Assembly (NCBI GenBank): GCA_020073185.1 | Contig: JAIQFT010000031.1 | Span: 1 to 55,000, forward strand | Source of the DNA: Terriglobia bacterium | GTDB taxonomy: Bacteria; Acidobacteriota; Terriglobia; Terriglobales; Acidobacteriaceae | Reading direction: 5' to 3' | Length of the DNA stretch: 55,000 nt | Shown here: in pieces, positions 54,931 through 55,000 of the stretch | Numbering within the stretch: position 1 is the first letter of the stretch | Layout of the letters: every line of letters starts with the position of its first letter | Position numbers and translations under genes: made by a program | The notes under the pieces: model-generated | The model's database searches: none | Told to the model about the DNA's origin: nothing | What the model saw: the letters and a program-made list of their open reading frames with translations, nothing else

Positions 54931-55000
54931 GTGACGGCCATCACCGCGACCCGGCCCATCTCGCCTTATGATCACCGGCAAGGAACACCTTCGACGAGGT
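54931..55000 (+). CDS. Possible start of a gene running off the right edge
   Basis: A GTG at 54931 is preceded by GGGAGGTGA with a 10-nt spacer and opens a frame (VTAITATRPISPYDHRQG) that continues to the window end. An ATG at 54968 in another frame (MITGKEHLRR) is an alternative. Too little is visible to assign a family. The rest of 54759-54930 shows nothing else. Confidence 0.3.
   Translation, partial: MTAITATRPISPYDHRQGTPSTR

Noticed and set aside
54771-54959. 62-codon minus-strand frame at the right end
   Set aside because: Arginine/proline-rich composition, no domain, and no ribosome site.

Overview
The window is GC-rich, densely coded chromosomal DNA that looks like an acidobacterium (Acidobacteriota, Terriglobia-like). 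This is inferred from the gene set: ParAB with parS, a cNMP-domain PilB/GspE-type ATPase, GAF-HD-GYP protein, M28 PSMA-like peptidase, SelA, many small secreted or membrane proteins of acidobacterial type, and abundant dispersed palindromes. No tRNA, rRNA, CRISPR array or intact insertion sequence was seen.

Layout. 1-4.7 kb: 3' end of a fibre-like surface protein, two tandem secreted paralogues, and a decayed peptidase S74 remnant. 4.7-6.9 kb: parA-parB with two parS-like palindromes; ParB carries an unusual repeat-derived insertion. 7.1-12.6 kb: TonB-dependent receptor, YfiR-like periplasmic protein and CHASE8-type hybrid histidine kinase, probably one signalling operon. 12.7-16.6 kb: NagX-like acyltransferase, rsmG, small membrane proteins (one with an in-frame TGA) and a DUF6159-like protein. 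16.6-18.9 kb: a decayed patch with two aspartyl protease fragments and the two ends of a small secreted protein. 18.9-23.4 kb: Vsr endonuclease, C5 cytosine methyltransferase and, convergent with them, a frameshifted UvrD-like helicase/PD-(D/E)XK nuclease. 23.4-34.4 kb: cNMP-GspE ATPase, GAF-HD-GYP phosphodiesterase, CMD protein, haloacid dehalogenase, C45 hydrolase, glmM, sirtuin, TPR protein. 34.4-42.1 kb: polA, cysteine dioxygenase, pepE, M28 peptidase, HAD phosphatase. 42.2-46.5 kb: threonine catabolism (tdh, kbl) with a hicBA toxin-antitoxin pair between the two genes, then an acyl-CoA carboxylase beta subunit. 46.6-51.1 kb: secreted protein, thiL, selA, a frameshifted small gene, YIP1 protein. 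51.3-54.8 kb: perR, katG and a peroxiredoxin.

The most striking observation is the peroxiredoxin at 54252-54758. Its only interruption is a TGA exactly at the peroxidatic cysteine of the PxxxTxxC motif. A stem-loop resembling a bacterial SECIS follows the TGA, and selA lies about 4.4 kb away. This is best read as a selenocysteine peroxiredoxin missed by ordinary gene calling, next to a PerR-KatG peroxide-defence pair.

A second theme is palindromic repeats inserted in frame inside essential or conserved genes (parB, polA twice, the M28 peptidase), reminiscent of Rickettsia palindromic elements. Two apparent 1-nt frameshifts (helicase, small gene at 49.9 kb) may be real decay or sequence errors.
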